From: Coxiellaceae bacterium
GTDB lineage: Bacteria > Pseudomonadota > Gammaproteobacteria > Coxiellales > Coxiellaceae
DNA length: 5,629 nt
Assembly: GCA_014238325.1 (NCBI GenBank)
Contig: JABABH010000263.1
Span: 1-5,629 of the forward strand
Reading direction: 5' to 3'
The notes beneath the pieces are model-generated. The model made no database searches. It was given only the letters and a program-made list of their open reading frames with translations, and had not been told where the DNA came from. Position numbers and translations under genes: made by a program. Positions 1 to 4,845 of the stretch are shown here, one piece after another. Positions within the stretch are counted from its first letter, which is position 1. Each line of letters starts with the position of its first letter.

Positions 1-621
1 AATATTAGATTATTTGATCAATCGGGTAAGGTTATTCATCCGGATTTATATTCTTTGAAGCGTATTTGGATTCGCGCTAAAGATTGTGTCATAGATATTG
101 TGAGTGTCCTCAAAGGCCGACCATTTGTTGCATTTTCTCTCAGAGTGCTAGAGGCTTTTTTTCGATCGCAGGAAGCACAAGATAAAGAAAATTTAGTGAG
201 AGAAGATGATTTGAAAGCGTTGTATGATTTATTTTGCTTACAACGAGCTGATCAATCGATTAGAGAACATGATGAGTTCCAAGAAAAATTTGTTTCCGCC
301 ATGAGCTTGAATATCTTGCTATTGGTGACATTTCTGAAGGATTCAGTATGCTTATTACAGAAATTGAAAACGTTCCTCCTAGAGAATTTAGACCAAGACA
401 TGCCTATTATACAACGAAGCACTACCCCTAACATGATATCTGCAGTTTTAAAAACCGTGAACCGAAGTTTGAAGGAAAAGAGGCCTTTTGTATCTGCAAA
501 AATTATAGGGAATCGTGATATCTTGTGGACTCAGGTTGAGTCAGAAGAGATTCGTCATCAGCTGCAAGAAGATTTTTCTCAGGAAGAACAAGATGCCTGG
601 TTTCCTGCTTTGTCTAGATAA
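1..621 (+). CDS. Unrecognised protein, C-terminal 206 residues (5' end outside window)
   Basis: The reading frame is open from the first base to the TAA at 619-621, so the visible part is probably the C-terminal end of a longer gene. A TTG at 55-57 could be read as a start, but no convincing Shine-Dalgarno sequence precedes it and the 18 codons before it are open and protein-like (NIRLFDQSGK...). I do not recognise a family. The protein looks mostly alpha-helical, rich in Leu, Lys, Glu and Gln, with amphipathic stretches around visible residues 115-150 (SLNILLLVTFLKDSV and following) but no clear membrane helix or signal peptide. The C-terminus is acidic (ESEE, EEQDAW) and has Leu at position -3. 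The gene looks more AT-rich than its neighbours. It converges on frmB. Function unknown; that it is a real coding sequence is fairly likely from its length and amino acid composition. Confidence 0.65.
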   Translation, partial: NIRLFDQSGKVIHPDLYSLKRIWIRAKDCVIDIVSVLKGRPFVAFSLRVLEAFFRSQEAQDKENLVREDDLKALYDLFCLQRADQSIREHDEFQEKFVSAMSLNILLLVTFLKDSVCLLQKLKTFLLENLDQDMPIIQRSTTPNMISAVLKTVNRSLKEKRPFVSAKIIGNRDILWTQVESEEIRHQLQEDFSQEEQDAWFPALSR

Positions 622-654
622 AGCCTAAGATTAGAAGAGAGGGCGTTTTATATA

Positions 655-721
655 TCTCAATATACTTGATAAAAAATTTTTTCGTAACGATATTGAGACC
701 AGACTCATAATTTTTTTATCA
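655..721. terminator. Inverted repeats between convergent genes, possible terminator
   Basis: The 126-bp gap between the left-hand gene and frmB is AT-rich. A perfect 9-bp inverted repeat pairs 655-663 (TCTCAATAT) with 690-698 (ATATTGAGA). Its loop holds the 12-bp palindrome AAAAAATTTTTT at 671-682. A second, mutually exclusive 10-bp inverted repeat pairs 667-676 (TGATAAAAAA) with 712-721 (TTTTTTATCA), and a run of seven T lies at 711-717. The position after two facing genes fits a terminator. However, the stems are weak and the T-run is 12 bases beyond the first stem, so this is not a classical intrinsic terminator. Confidence 0.35.
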
Positions 722-747
722 GGATTTTTCTCAGCCATGATGATGAT

Positions 748-1599
748 TTAGCTTTGTGTCTGTAGGATGCGTGCATGGTGTTGAATATGATCATCAATAT
801 AGCTTTGAATAAAGTAATAGCTATGGTCATAGCCACGATGCATGCGCAAGGTTAAGGGCTGTCCTACCTGGTGACAGGCAATGGAAAAGAGCTGAGGTTT
901 CAATTGTGTTTCGAGAAAATCGTCTCGATCACCTTGGTCGATTAAAATATTCGGATAAGCTAAGCGATTTTTTGCAGTGAGCAGCAAGGCGCAGGCGTCA
1001 TGTTTTTTCCACTCATCCTCGTAATCACCCAGATAATGTTGAAAAGCTTTTTTACCCCAAGGTACTTGCGATGCTGCCACTATGGGCGAAAAAGCTGAGA
1101 TTGACTTGAAAAGTTTTGGATATTTAAGCCCTAGCGTGAGGGCGCCATGTCCACCCATGGAGTGACCAAAAACACCTTGTTTTTCTGGTAATAAAGGAAA
1201 TTCATGACAGATTAAAGGATTCAGCTCATCGATGAGATAACTTTCCATCCTATAATGTTTTTTCCAAGGCTCCTGTGTCGCATTAATATAAAATCCGGCA
1301 CCTTGCCCCAAGTCATAGGCGTGGTCATCAGGCACATGATGACCACGTGGAGAAGTATCTGGGACAAGAATGGCTACCCCTTCTTGTGACGCAGATCTAT
1401 AGGCACCGGCTTTATGGGGAAAGTTTTCGTGTGTGCAGGTCAGGCCAGATAAGAAAGTGATGAATGGAGTAGGGCCATCTTTGGACTGCGGAGGCATAAA
1501 AATAGAAAATCTCATGGTGCAACTCAGGACTTGGCTTTCATGTTCGCATATCAGCAAAACACCGCCAAAGCATCTATGTTTTTCAATGTGTTGGATCAT
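748..1599 (-). CDS. frmB: S-formylglutathione hydrolase
   Basis: This cytosolic alpha/beta-hydrolase of the esterase D family hydrolyses S-formylglutathione to formate and glutathione, the last step of glutathione-dependent formaldehyde detoxification. The 283-residue length is usual for the family. Visible motifs are the oxyanion-hole segment LSGLTCTHENF (50-60), PDTSPRGHHVPDD (80-92), YDLGQGAGFYINATQ (95-109), the nucleophile elbow GHSMGG with Ser147, SAFSPIV followed by QVPWG (168-182), IDQGDRDDFL with the likely catalytic Asp226, and GYDHSYYF with the catalytic His259. The ATG at 1597-1599 gives the normal N-terminus (IEKHRCFGG). Only a weak purine-rich site (AGAAAG) precedes it. It lies 11 bp after the stop of frmA and is almost certainly co-transcribed with it. 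The closest alternative would be a YeiG-type paralogue with the same reaction; the pairing with frmA favours FrmB. Confidence 0.95.
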   Translation of the reverse strand: MIQHIEKHRCFGGVLLICEHESQVLSCTMRFSIFMPPQSKDGPTPFITFLSGLTCTHENFPHKAGAYRSASQEGVAILVPDTSPRGHHVPDDHAYDLGQGAGFYINATQEPWKKHYRMESYLIDELNPLICHEFPLLPEKQGVFGHSMGGHGALTLGLKYPKLFKSISAFSPIVAASQVPWGKKAFQHYLGDYEDEWKKHDACALLLTAKNRLAYPNILIDQGDRDDFLETQLKPQLFSIACHQVGQPLTLRMHRGYDHSYYFIQSYIDDHIQHHARILQTQS

Positions 1600-1610
1600 G
1601 ATCTAGCTTT

Positions 1611-2717
1611 CTAATAAAGCACGACGCTCCTAATGGATTGGCCATCATGCATGAGAGCAAAAGCGTGGTTGATCTGATCTAATGGCATGGTGTGTGTAAT
1701 TAAATCATCAATATTGATTTTTCCATCCATATACCAATCTACAATCTTAGGCACATCGGTACGACCTCGAGCACCACCAAAGGCGGATCCTCGCCATACA
1801 CGTCCGGTCACCAGTTGAAAGGGTCGAGTTGAAATTTCTTGCCCAGCACCTGCTACACCAATAATGATACTCTCACCCCAGCCTTTATGGCAGCACTCTA
1901 ATGCTTGTCTCATGACGTTAATATTACCAATGCATTCAAAAGAATAATCAACGCCACCATGGGTTAAGTCACAAATGGCTTCAACAACATCCTTCACTTC
2001 TGTAGCATTGATAAAATGGGTGAGCCCAAATTGGGTCGCGATCTCAAGTTTTGAAGGATTGATATCGATACCAATAATTTTGCTTGCACCCACCATGCGG
2101 GCACCTTGGATGACGTTCAAACCAATGCCACCCAGACCAAATACAGCAACCGTGGAGCCTGCTTGAACTTTGGCATCAAAAACAACCGCACCAACACCTG
2201 TTGTCACACCGCATCCGATATAACACACCTTATCAAAAGGAGCATCTTTGCGAATTTTTGCAAGTGCAATGTCTGGAACCACAATAAAGTTCGAGAAAGT
2301 AGAACAGCCCATATAATGTAAAATAGGCTCGCCATCTATCGAGAAACGACTGGTACTATCGGGCATTAAGCCTTGCCCCTGTGTGGCTCGTATAGATTGA
2401 CACAGGTTGGTTTTTGGATGAAGACAAAAATCACATTCACGACATTCTGGCGTATAAAGAGGAATCACGTGATCGCCAACTTCTAAGGAGGTCACTCCTG
2501 CGCCGATCTCACGAACAATACCTGCGCCTTCATGTCCTAAAATAGCTGGGAAATGGCCTTCTGGATCATGACCAGAGAGCGTGAAAGCATCCGTATGGCA
2601 TACGCCTGTTGCCATATTTTCTACCAACACTTCGCCAGTTTTGGGTGGTTCCAAATCCACTGTTTCGATACTGAGGGGTTGACCTGCGGCATAAGCCACG
2701 GCAGCACGTGTTTTCAT
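1611..2717 (-). CDS. frmA: S-(hydroxymethyl)glutathione dehydrogenase / class III alcohol dehydrogenase
   Basis: This zinc-dependent medium-chain dehydrogenase oxidises S-hydroxymethylglutathione, formed spontaneously from formaldehyde and glutathione, to S-formylglutathione with NAD+. Enzymes of this family can also reduce S-nitrosoglutathione. The 368-residue length is typical. Catalytic zinc ligands are visible as Cys40 (GVCHTD), His62 (GHEGAG) and Cys169 (IGCGVTTG). The structural zinc ligands are Cys92, Cys95, Cys98 and Cys106. The NAD-binding motif GLGGIG is at 194-199, with the ribose-binding acid Asp218 (GIDIN). Arg110 in QSIRATQG matches the class III arginine that binds the glutathione adduct, and CHKGWGESIIIGVAG and RPFQLVTGR are class III signatures. 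The ATG at 2715-2717 follows an AAGGTG site. It is the first gene of the frmAB pair. No frmR-like regulator is in the window, so its control cannot be read from here. Confidence 0.97.
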   Translation of the reverse strand: MKTRAAVAYAAGQPLSIETVDLEPPKTGEVLVENMATGVCHTDAFTLSGHDPEGHFPAILGHEGAGIVREIGAGVTSLEVGDHVIPLYTPECRECDFCLHPKTNLCQSIRATQGQGLMPDSTSRFSIDGEPILHYMGCSTFSNFIVVPDIALAKIRKDAPFDKVCYIGCGVTTGVGAVVFDAKVQAGSTVAVFGLGGIGLNVIQGARMVGASKIIGIDINPSKLEIATQFGLTHFINATEVKDVVEAICDLTHGGVDYSFECIGNINVMRQALECCHKGWGESIIIGVAGAGQEISTRPFQLVTGRVWRGSAFGGARGRTDVPKIVDWYMDGKINIDDLITHTMPLDQINHAFALMHDGQSIRSVVLY

Positions 2718-2726
2718 GAGTGATCA

Positions 2727-2732
2727 CACCTT
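2727..2732 (-). promoter_or_regulatory. Ribosome binding site of frmA
   Basis: On the minus strand AAGGTG lies 9 bases before the frmA ATG, after a run of A. It supports the chosen start. An 8-bp palindrome GTGATCAC (2720-2727) sits between this site and the start codon. Confidence 0.6.
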
Positions 2733-2740
2733 TTTTAAAA

Positions 2741-2746
2741 TGTATA
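2741..2746 (-). promoter_or_regulatory. Possible -10 box of the frmAB promoter
   Basis: The minus strand reads TATACA here, 23 bases before the frmA start codon. The region 17 bp further upstream is only AT-rich (ATTTTT), so there is no recognisable -35 box. The call rests mainly on position and on the AT-rich context; a promoter further upstream is also possible. Confidence 0.25.
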
Positions 2747-2748
2747 AT
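2743..2748 (+). promoter_or_regulatory. Consensus TATAAT on the + strand, candidate promoter of a short transcript
   Basis: An exact TATAAT occurs on the + strand, preceded directly by TG. A 17-bp spacer leads back to GTGATC (2720-2725), which matches TTGACA at only three positions. The site would start transcription at about 2755 and read into the hairpin block, away from frmA. It overlaps the proposed frmA -10 box on the other strand, so the match could be a by-product of AT-rich sequence. Confidence 0.3.
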
Positions 2749-2762
2749 GATGCAGCTATACT

Positions 2763-2788
2763 AAAAAATACAGCCATGATAATGGCTG
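2763..2788 (-). terminator. Probable intrinsic terminator, minus strand
   Basis: Read on the minus strand, a perfect 7-bp stem CAGCCAT/ATGGCTG with a 4-base loop TATC (2771-2788) is followed at once by TATTTTTT (2763-2770). There is no T-run on the other side, so it acts only in the direction of the hemE-rubB-marC run. It lies about 240 bp beyond the marC stop and just upstream of the frmA leader, where it would separate the two transcription units. The stem is short and only moderately GC-rich. Confidence 0.5.
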
Positions 2789-2798
2789 ATATATCCAT

Positions 2799-2843
2799 TC
2801 ACTTCAAGTGCATGCTTCGCATCTTGAAGTGGGATGGGTATAT
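2799..2843 (+). repeat. 45-bp direct repeat, copy A
   Basis: Identical over 45 bases to 2984-3028. Inside it, a 9-bp stem CACTTCAAG/CTTGAAGTG (2800-2808 with 2823-2831) is stacked on a 4-bp stem ATGC/GCAT (2812-2815 with 2819-2822), with a 3-base bulge TGC on the 5' side and a TTC loop. The last four bases overlap the next hairpin. A repeat with an internal imperfect palindrome, placed between genes, resembles REP-type or small palindromic elements; the family is not recognised. Confidence 0.9.
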
Positions 2844-2899
2844 ACCGCTCGTGAATGAAGATGCGAAGTGGGTTATTGCGAGCGGTATATCTTTTTTTT
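2840..2899 (+). terminator. 12-bp stem with eight T, orphan terminator-like structure on + strand
   Basis: ATATACCGCTCG (2840-2851) pairs perfectly with CGAGCGGTATAT (2879-2890). A single C and then eight T (2892-2899) follow, as in an intrinsic terminator reading on the + strand. Two wobble pairs and one A-T pair can extend the stem inward. The loop (2852-2878) contains AAGATGCGAAG (2858-2868), the exact reverse complement of CTTCGCATCTT in each 45-bp repeat, so alternative pairing is possible. No + strand gene lies directly upstream, so what it would terminate is unclear. Confidence 0.5.
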
Positions 2900-2901
2900 G
2901 A

Positions 2902-2933
2902 TGGCTGGCGAAAAATAAATGTTCGCTTAGCCA
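2902..2933. repeat. Bulged hairpin
   Basis: TGGCT (2902-2906) pairs with AGCCA (2929-2933), and GCGAA (2908-2912) with TTCGC (2922-2926). A 1x2 internal loop separates the two stems and the loop is nine bases (2913-2921). It abuts the next hairpin with no gap. Confidence 0.55.
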
Positions 2934-2965
2934 CTTAAGGGGACAATCGCGGTTGTCCCCTTAAG
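2934..2965. repeat. 13-bp perfect inverted repeat
   Basis: CTTAAGGGGACAA (2934-2946) pairs perfectly with TTGTCCCCTTAAG (2953-2965) around a 6-base loop TCGCGG. It is the longest perfect stem in the window. There is no T-run on either side, so it is not an intrinsic terminator. It could be a protein-binding palindrome, an RNA stability element or part of a small palindromic mobile element. Confidence 0.75.
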
Positions 2966-2983
2966 AATCCCCATCGCGATGAG

Positions 2984-3028
2984 TCACTTCAAGTGCATGC
3001 TTCGCATCTTGAAGTGGGATGGGTATAT
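2984..3028 (+). repeat. 45-bp direct repeat, copy B
   Basis: Exact second copy of 2799-2843, starting 185 bp further on in the same orientation, with the same internal bulged hairpin (2985-2993 with 3008-3016). The identity stops sharply at both ends. It ends 2 bp before the marC stop codon, so a marC transcript would carry it at the beginning of its 3' untranslated region. Confidence 0.9.
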
Positions 3029-3030
3029 CA

Positions 3031-3624
3031 TTAGAGCAGGGGGTGCTTGATATAGCGAAAGACTCCAGATAGAAACATTTGTACGGCTAAGGTGGTTAAA
3101 ATCATACCCATTAATTTTTCAATAGCGGATAGCACACGTCGGCCGAGAGCATGCATAATGGGACGCGCGCCTAAGATGATAACGGTAGAAATCACGGACG
3201 CAATAAATACGGCTAATAAAATAGACCATCGGCGACTAGGTTCTTGTGTGACGTAGAGAAGTACCATCGCGATAGCTGAAGGGCCAGCCGTTAACGGTAT
3301 GGCAAGTGGTACGATAAAAGGTTCTTCTAAGTCTTCTTTCAACACTTTTTTTTCATCCGGAAAAATGAGGCGTATAGCAATGATAAATAGAATGAGACTG
3401 CCCGCGATGCTTAAGGCTGAGGTGCCAATATGTAATCCGTGTAAAATATATTTTCCAGCAAATACAAATACCGATAAAATTAAAAATGCGATAAAGGATT
3501 CGCGTATGATGATACGAGATTGTGTTTTTCCATCAAATCGTTTTAATATGCTGATGAAAATTGGGATATTACCTAATGGATCCATGAGAAGGATTAAGGT
3601 AATGGTGATGGAATAGAGTGTCAT
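3031..3624 (-). CDS. MarC family integral membrane protein
   Basis: This is a member of the MarC/UPF0056 family, inner-membrane proteins of about 200 residues with six membrane segments and no settled function. E. coli MarC was once linked to multiple antibiotic resistance, but that link has been doubted. The 197-residue product shows the family motifs DPLGNIPIF (15-23) and PLAIPLTAGPSAI (106-118), which mark the two related halves, and hydrophobic segments near 3-25, 42-60, 67-87, 105-126, 134-152 and 168-188. The ATG at 3622-3624 is preferred because GAGG lies 8 bases upstream and the protein then begins right before the first membrane segment, as in relatives. A TTG at 3670-3672 would add 16 unusual residues. 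It follows the rubredoxin reductase gene after 48 bp, on the same strand, and is probably in the same transcript. Confidence 0.9.
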   Translation of the reverse strand: MTLYSITITLILLMDPLGNIPIFISILKRFDGKTQSRIIIRESFIAFLILSVFVFAGKYILHGLHIGTSALSIAGSLILFIIAIRLIFPDEKKVLKEDLEEPFIVPLAIPLTAGPSAIAMVLLYVTQEPSRRWSILLAVFIASVISTVIILGARPIMHALGRRVLSAIEKLMGMILTTLAVQMFLSGVFRYIKHPLL

Positions 3625-3632
3625 GTTATGAG

Positions 3633-3636
3633 CCTC
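3633..3636 (-). promoter_or_regulatory. Ribosome binding site that decides the marC start
   Basis: GAGG on the minus strand lies 8 bases before the ATG at 3622-3624. The competing TTG at 3670-3672 has no such site at a normal distance. Confidence 0.6.
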
Positions 3637-3672
3637 GATGGGATATTTTAAGCGGAGCTGAGGCCATATCAA

Positions 3673-4845
3673 CTACTTAATGGGTTCTATGGCGGATTTT
3701 GGCGAATGAGTCAATTGCTCAATCAGTGAATTTTTTTCAGCTCGATAGCGACCTGTGAGCGTGAAACCACGTAAGTGCTTCTGGTCGTCATAGAATAAGG
3801 CCCGATGATCGCCATGTGCGTCCGTATACTCCCATTGCCCAGCAATGGCCTCAGGAGGCGGTACAGTTACGATAGGGCAAGCAGGTGTTTTGATCGCGAC
3901 AGGCATGGGTGGGTAAACGACAGGCGTTGTTGGTTGTCTGAGATTACGAGCTAAAATTCGCGCGCACTGTAACAGAGGGGCAATATATTGATGCAGATGA
4001 CCCGCGACTTCTGCGCAATCACCTAATGCAAAAATATCAGGATGAGTGGTTCTTAAATGCTGATCCACTTTAATGCCTCGATTGACCCCCAAGACAGGAT
4101 GGGCTAGATCTCGGTTGGCTTGGATTCCAATGGCAGATAATACCCCTTCAGTACGTATCGTTTCCCCCGTGTCAGTCACGATGATATAAGCTTCCTGATC
4201 GGCATGGATGCTTGCGATTTGAGTATTAAAATGCCACCGGATGGCAGGCCCAGATAAGGCTTGTGTTACAGCATGGCCAATCGATTCAGGAACGAGGCGA
4301 GAGAGGGGATAGGGGTCGAGTGATATGATATCAAGGTGGATGCCAGCATGTAGCAGATCGTTGGCAAATTCGCAGCCGACGAGACCCGTTCCTAAAATAG
4401 TCAAATGCTTTTTTCCTACGAGCCACTCTCTAAAATCAGCATAGGCTTCTAAATCATTAATTGATTTGATAGCGTGGGGGGGCGCTCCATTCAATTGCGG
4501 TAGGCGCGGGCGCGAACCACAAGCTAGTACCAGTTTATCATAGGCGATGGCGCGGGTACTGGTGTGTATGGTACGGGCTTCAGGGTCAATCCTAAGGACG
4601 GGGGAATGCGTGTGAATGGTCGCTTTGAGTTGGGTGGATAAGGTATCTGCAGTCTCAACGACCAAGGTCTGCGGCGTTTTTTTATGAGCGAATGCGGTGG
4701 ATAATGAGGGTTTGGAGTAGAAGGCCCCATCATTGGCTGAGAGTATAGTTAAAGGTGAGTCTTGGTCACATTTTCGCAATTCTTTGGCAAATAAATAACC
4801 GGCAAGTCCTGTGCCAATAACTACAATAGGAGCTGCTTTATTCAT
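3673..4845 (-). CDS. rubB: Rubredoxin-NAD(+) reductase (FAD-dependent)
   Basis: This flavoprotein passes electrons from NAD(P)H to rubredoxin, which in turn serves alkane hydroxylases, oxygen or peroxide reduction, or other iron-dependent partners. The 390-residue product has the two-dinucleotide-fold layout: FAD motif GTGLAG (11-16), the SKPSLS segment near 44-49, LVLACGSRP (106-113), NAD(P) motif GTGLVG followed by CEFAND (152-163), and the second FAD motif HPDIFALGDCAE (268-279). The C-terminal third, with YPPMPVAIKTPACP (311-324) and GQWEY, matches the tail of Pseudomonas and Acinetobacter rubredoxin reductases, the main reason for this name over a generic pyridine nucleotide-disulphide oxidoreductase or NorW. 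Its ATG overlaps the hemE stop by 4 bp (ATGA), and AGGA lies 11 bases upstream inside hemE, so translation is probably coupled. No rubredoxin gene is in the window. Confidence 0.85.
   Translation of the reverse strand: MNKAAPIVVIGTGLAGYLFAKELRKCDQDSPLTILSANDGAFYSKPSLSTAFAHKKTPQTLVVETADTLSTQLKATIHTHSPVLRIDPEARTIHTSTRAIAYDKLVLACGSRPRLPQLNGAPPHAIKSINDLEAYADFREWLVGKKHLTILGTGLVGCEFANDLLHAGIHLDIISLDPYPLSRLVPESIGHAVTQALSGPAIRWHFNTQIASIHADQEAYIIVTDTGETIRTEGVLSAIGIQANRDLAHPVLGVNRGIKVDQHLRTTHPDIFALGDCAEVAGHLHQYIAPLLQCARILARNLRQPTTPVVYPPMPVAIKTPACPIVTVPPPEAIAGQWEYTDAHGDHRALFYDDQKHLRGFTLTGRYRAEKNSLIEQLTHSPKSAIEPIK

Larger units (their letters stand above)
2755..2899 (+). ncRNA. Candidate small RNA of about 145 nt
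   Basis: A transcript from the TATAAT at 2743-2748 would carry three hairpins in a row: 2771-2788, the 45-bp repeat hairpin at 2800-2831, and the 12-bp stem at 2840-2890, ending in eight T (2892-2899). This layout of promoter, structured body and intrinsic terminator is that of a small RNA. No known family is recognised. The alternative is that the hairpins are simply DNA-level palindromic repeats and no transcript exists. This is inference only. Confidence 0.22.
2718..3030. other. Hairpin-rich intergenic block between marC and frmA
   Basis: This 313-bp gap has no convincing protein gene but is densely structured. In order it holds the frmA leader, a small terminator-like hairpin (2771-2788), the first copy of a 45-bp repeat (2799-2843), a 12-bp stem followed by eight T (2840-2899), a bulged hairpin (2902-2933), a 13-bp perfect stem (2934-2965), a 10-bp palindrome CATCGCGATG (2972-2981), and the second 45-bp repeat copy (2984-3028), which ends 2 bp from the marC stop codon. 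A + strand frame of 61 codons crosses the repeats and is not taken as a gene. Confidence 0.85.

Noticed and set aside
252..434. A 60-codon minus-strand frame
   Set aside because: It is antisense to the left-edge gene, short, and without supporting signals.
1975..2321. Two overlapping + strand frames of 63 and 71 codons
   Set aside because: They lie entirely antisense to frmA, whose full set of zinc and NAD motifs shows it is the real gene. The products look like no protein family.
2716..2901. A 61-codon + strand frame starting across the frmA start codon
   Set aside because: It runs through the terminator-like hairpin, the 45-bp repeat and the T-run. It has no ribosome binding site, and its product is just a translation of palindromic DNA.
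2799..3028. CRISPR array
   Set aside because: There are only two repeat copies, spaced 185 bp apart with a hairpin-filled spacer. This does not fit the short regular spacers of CRISPR.
3299..3616. A 105-codon + strand frame
   Set aside because: It is antisense to marC, with a composition expected from the complement of membrane-protein codons; no ribosome binding site or motif.
4524..4733. A 69-codon minus-strand frame
   Set aside because: It is a shifted frame inside the rubredoxin reductase gene; its proline-rich product is an artefact of the real frame.
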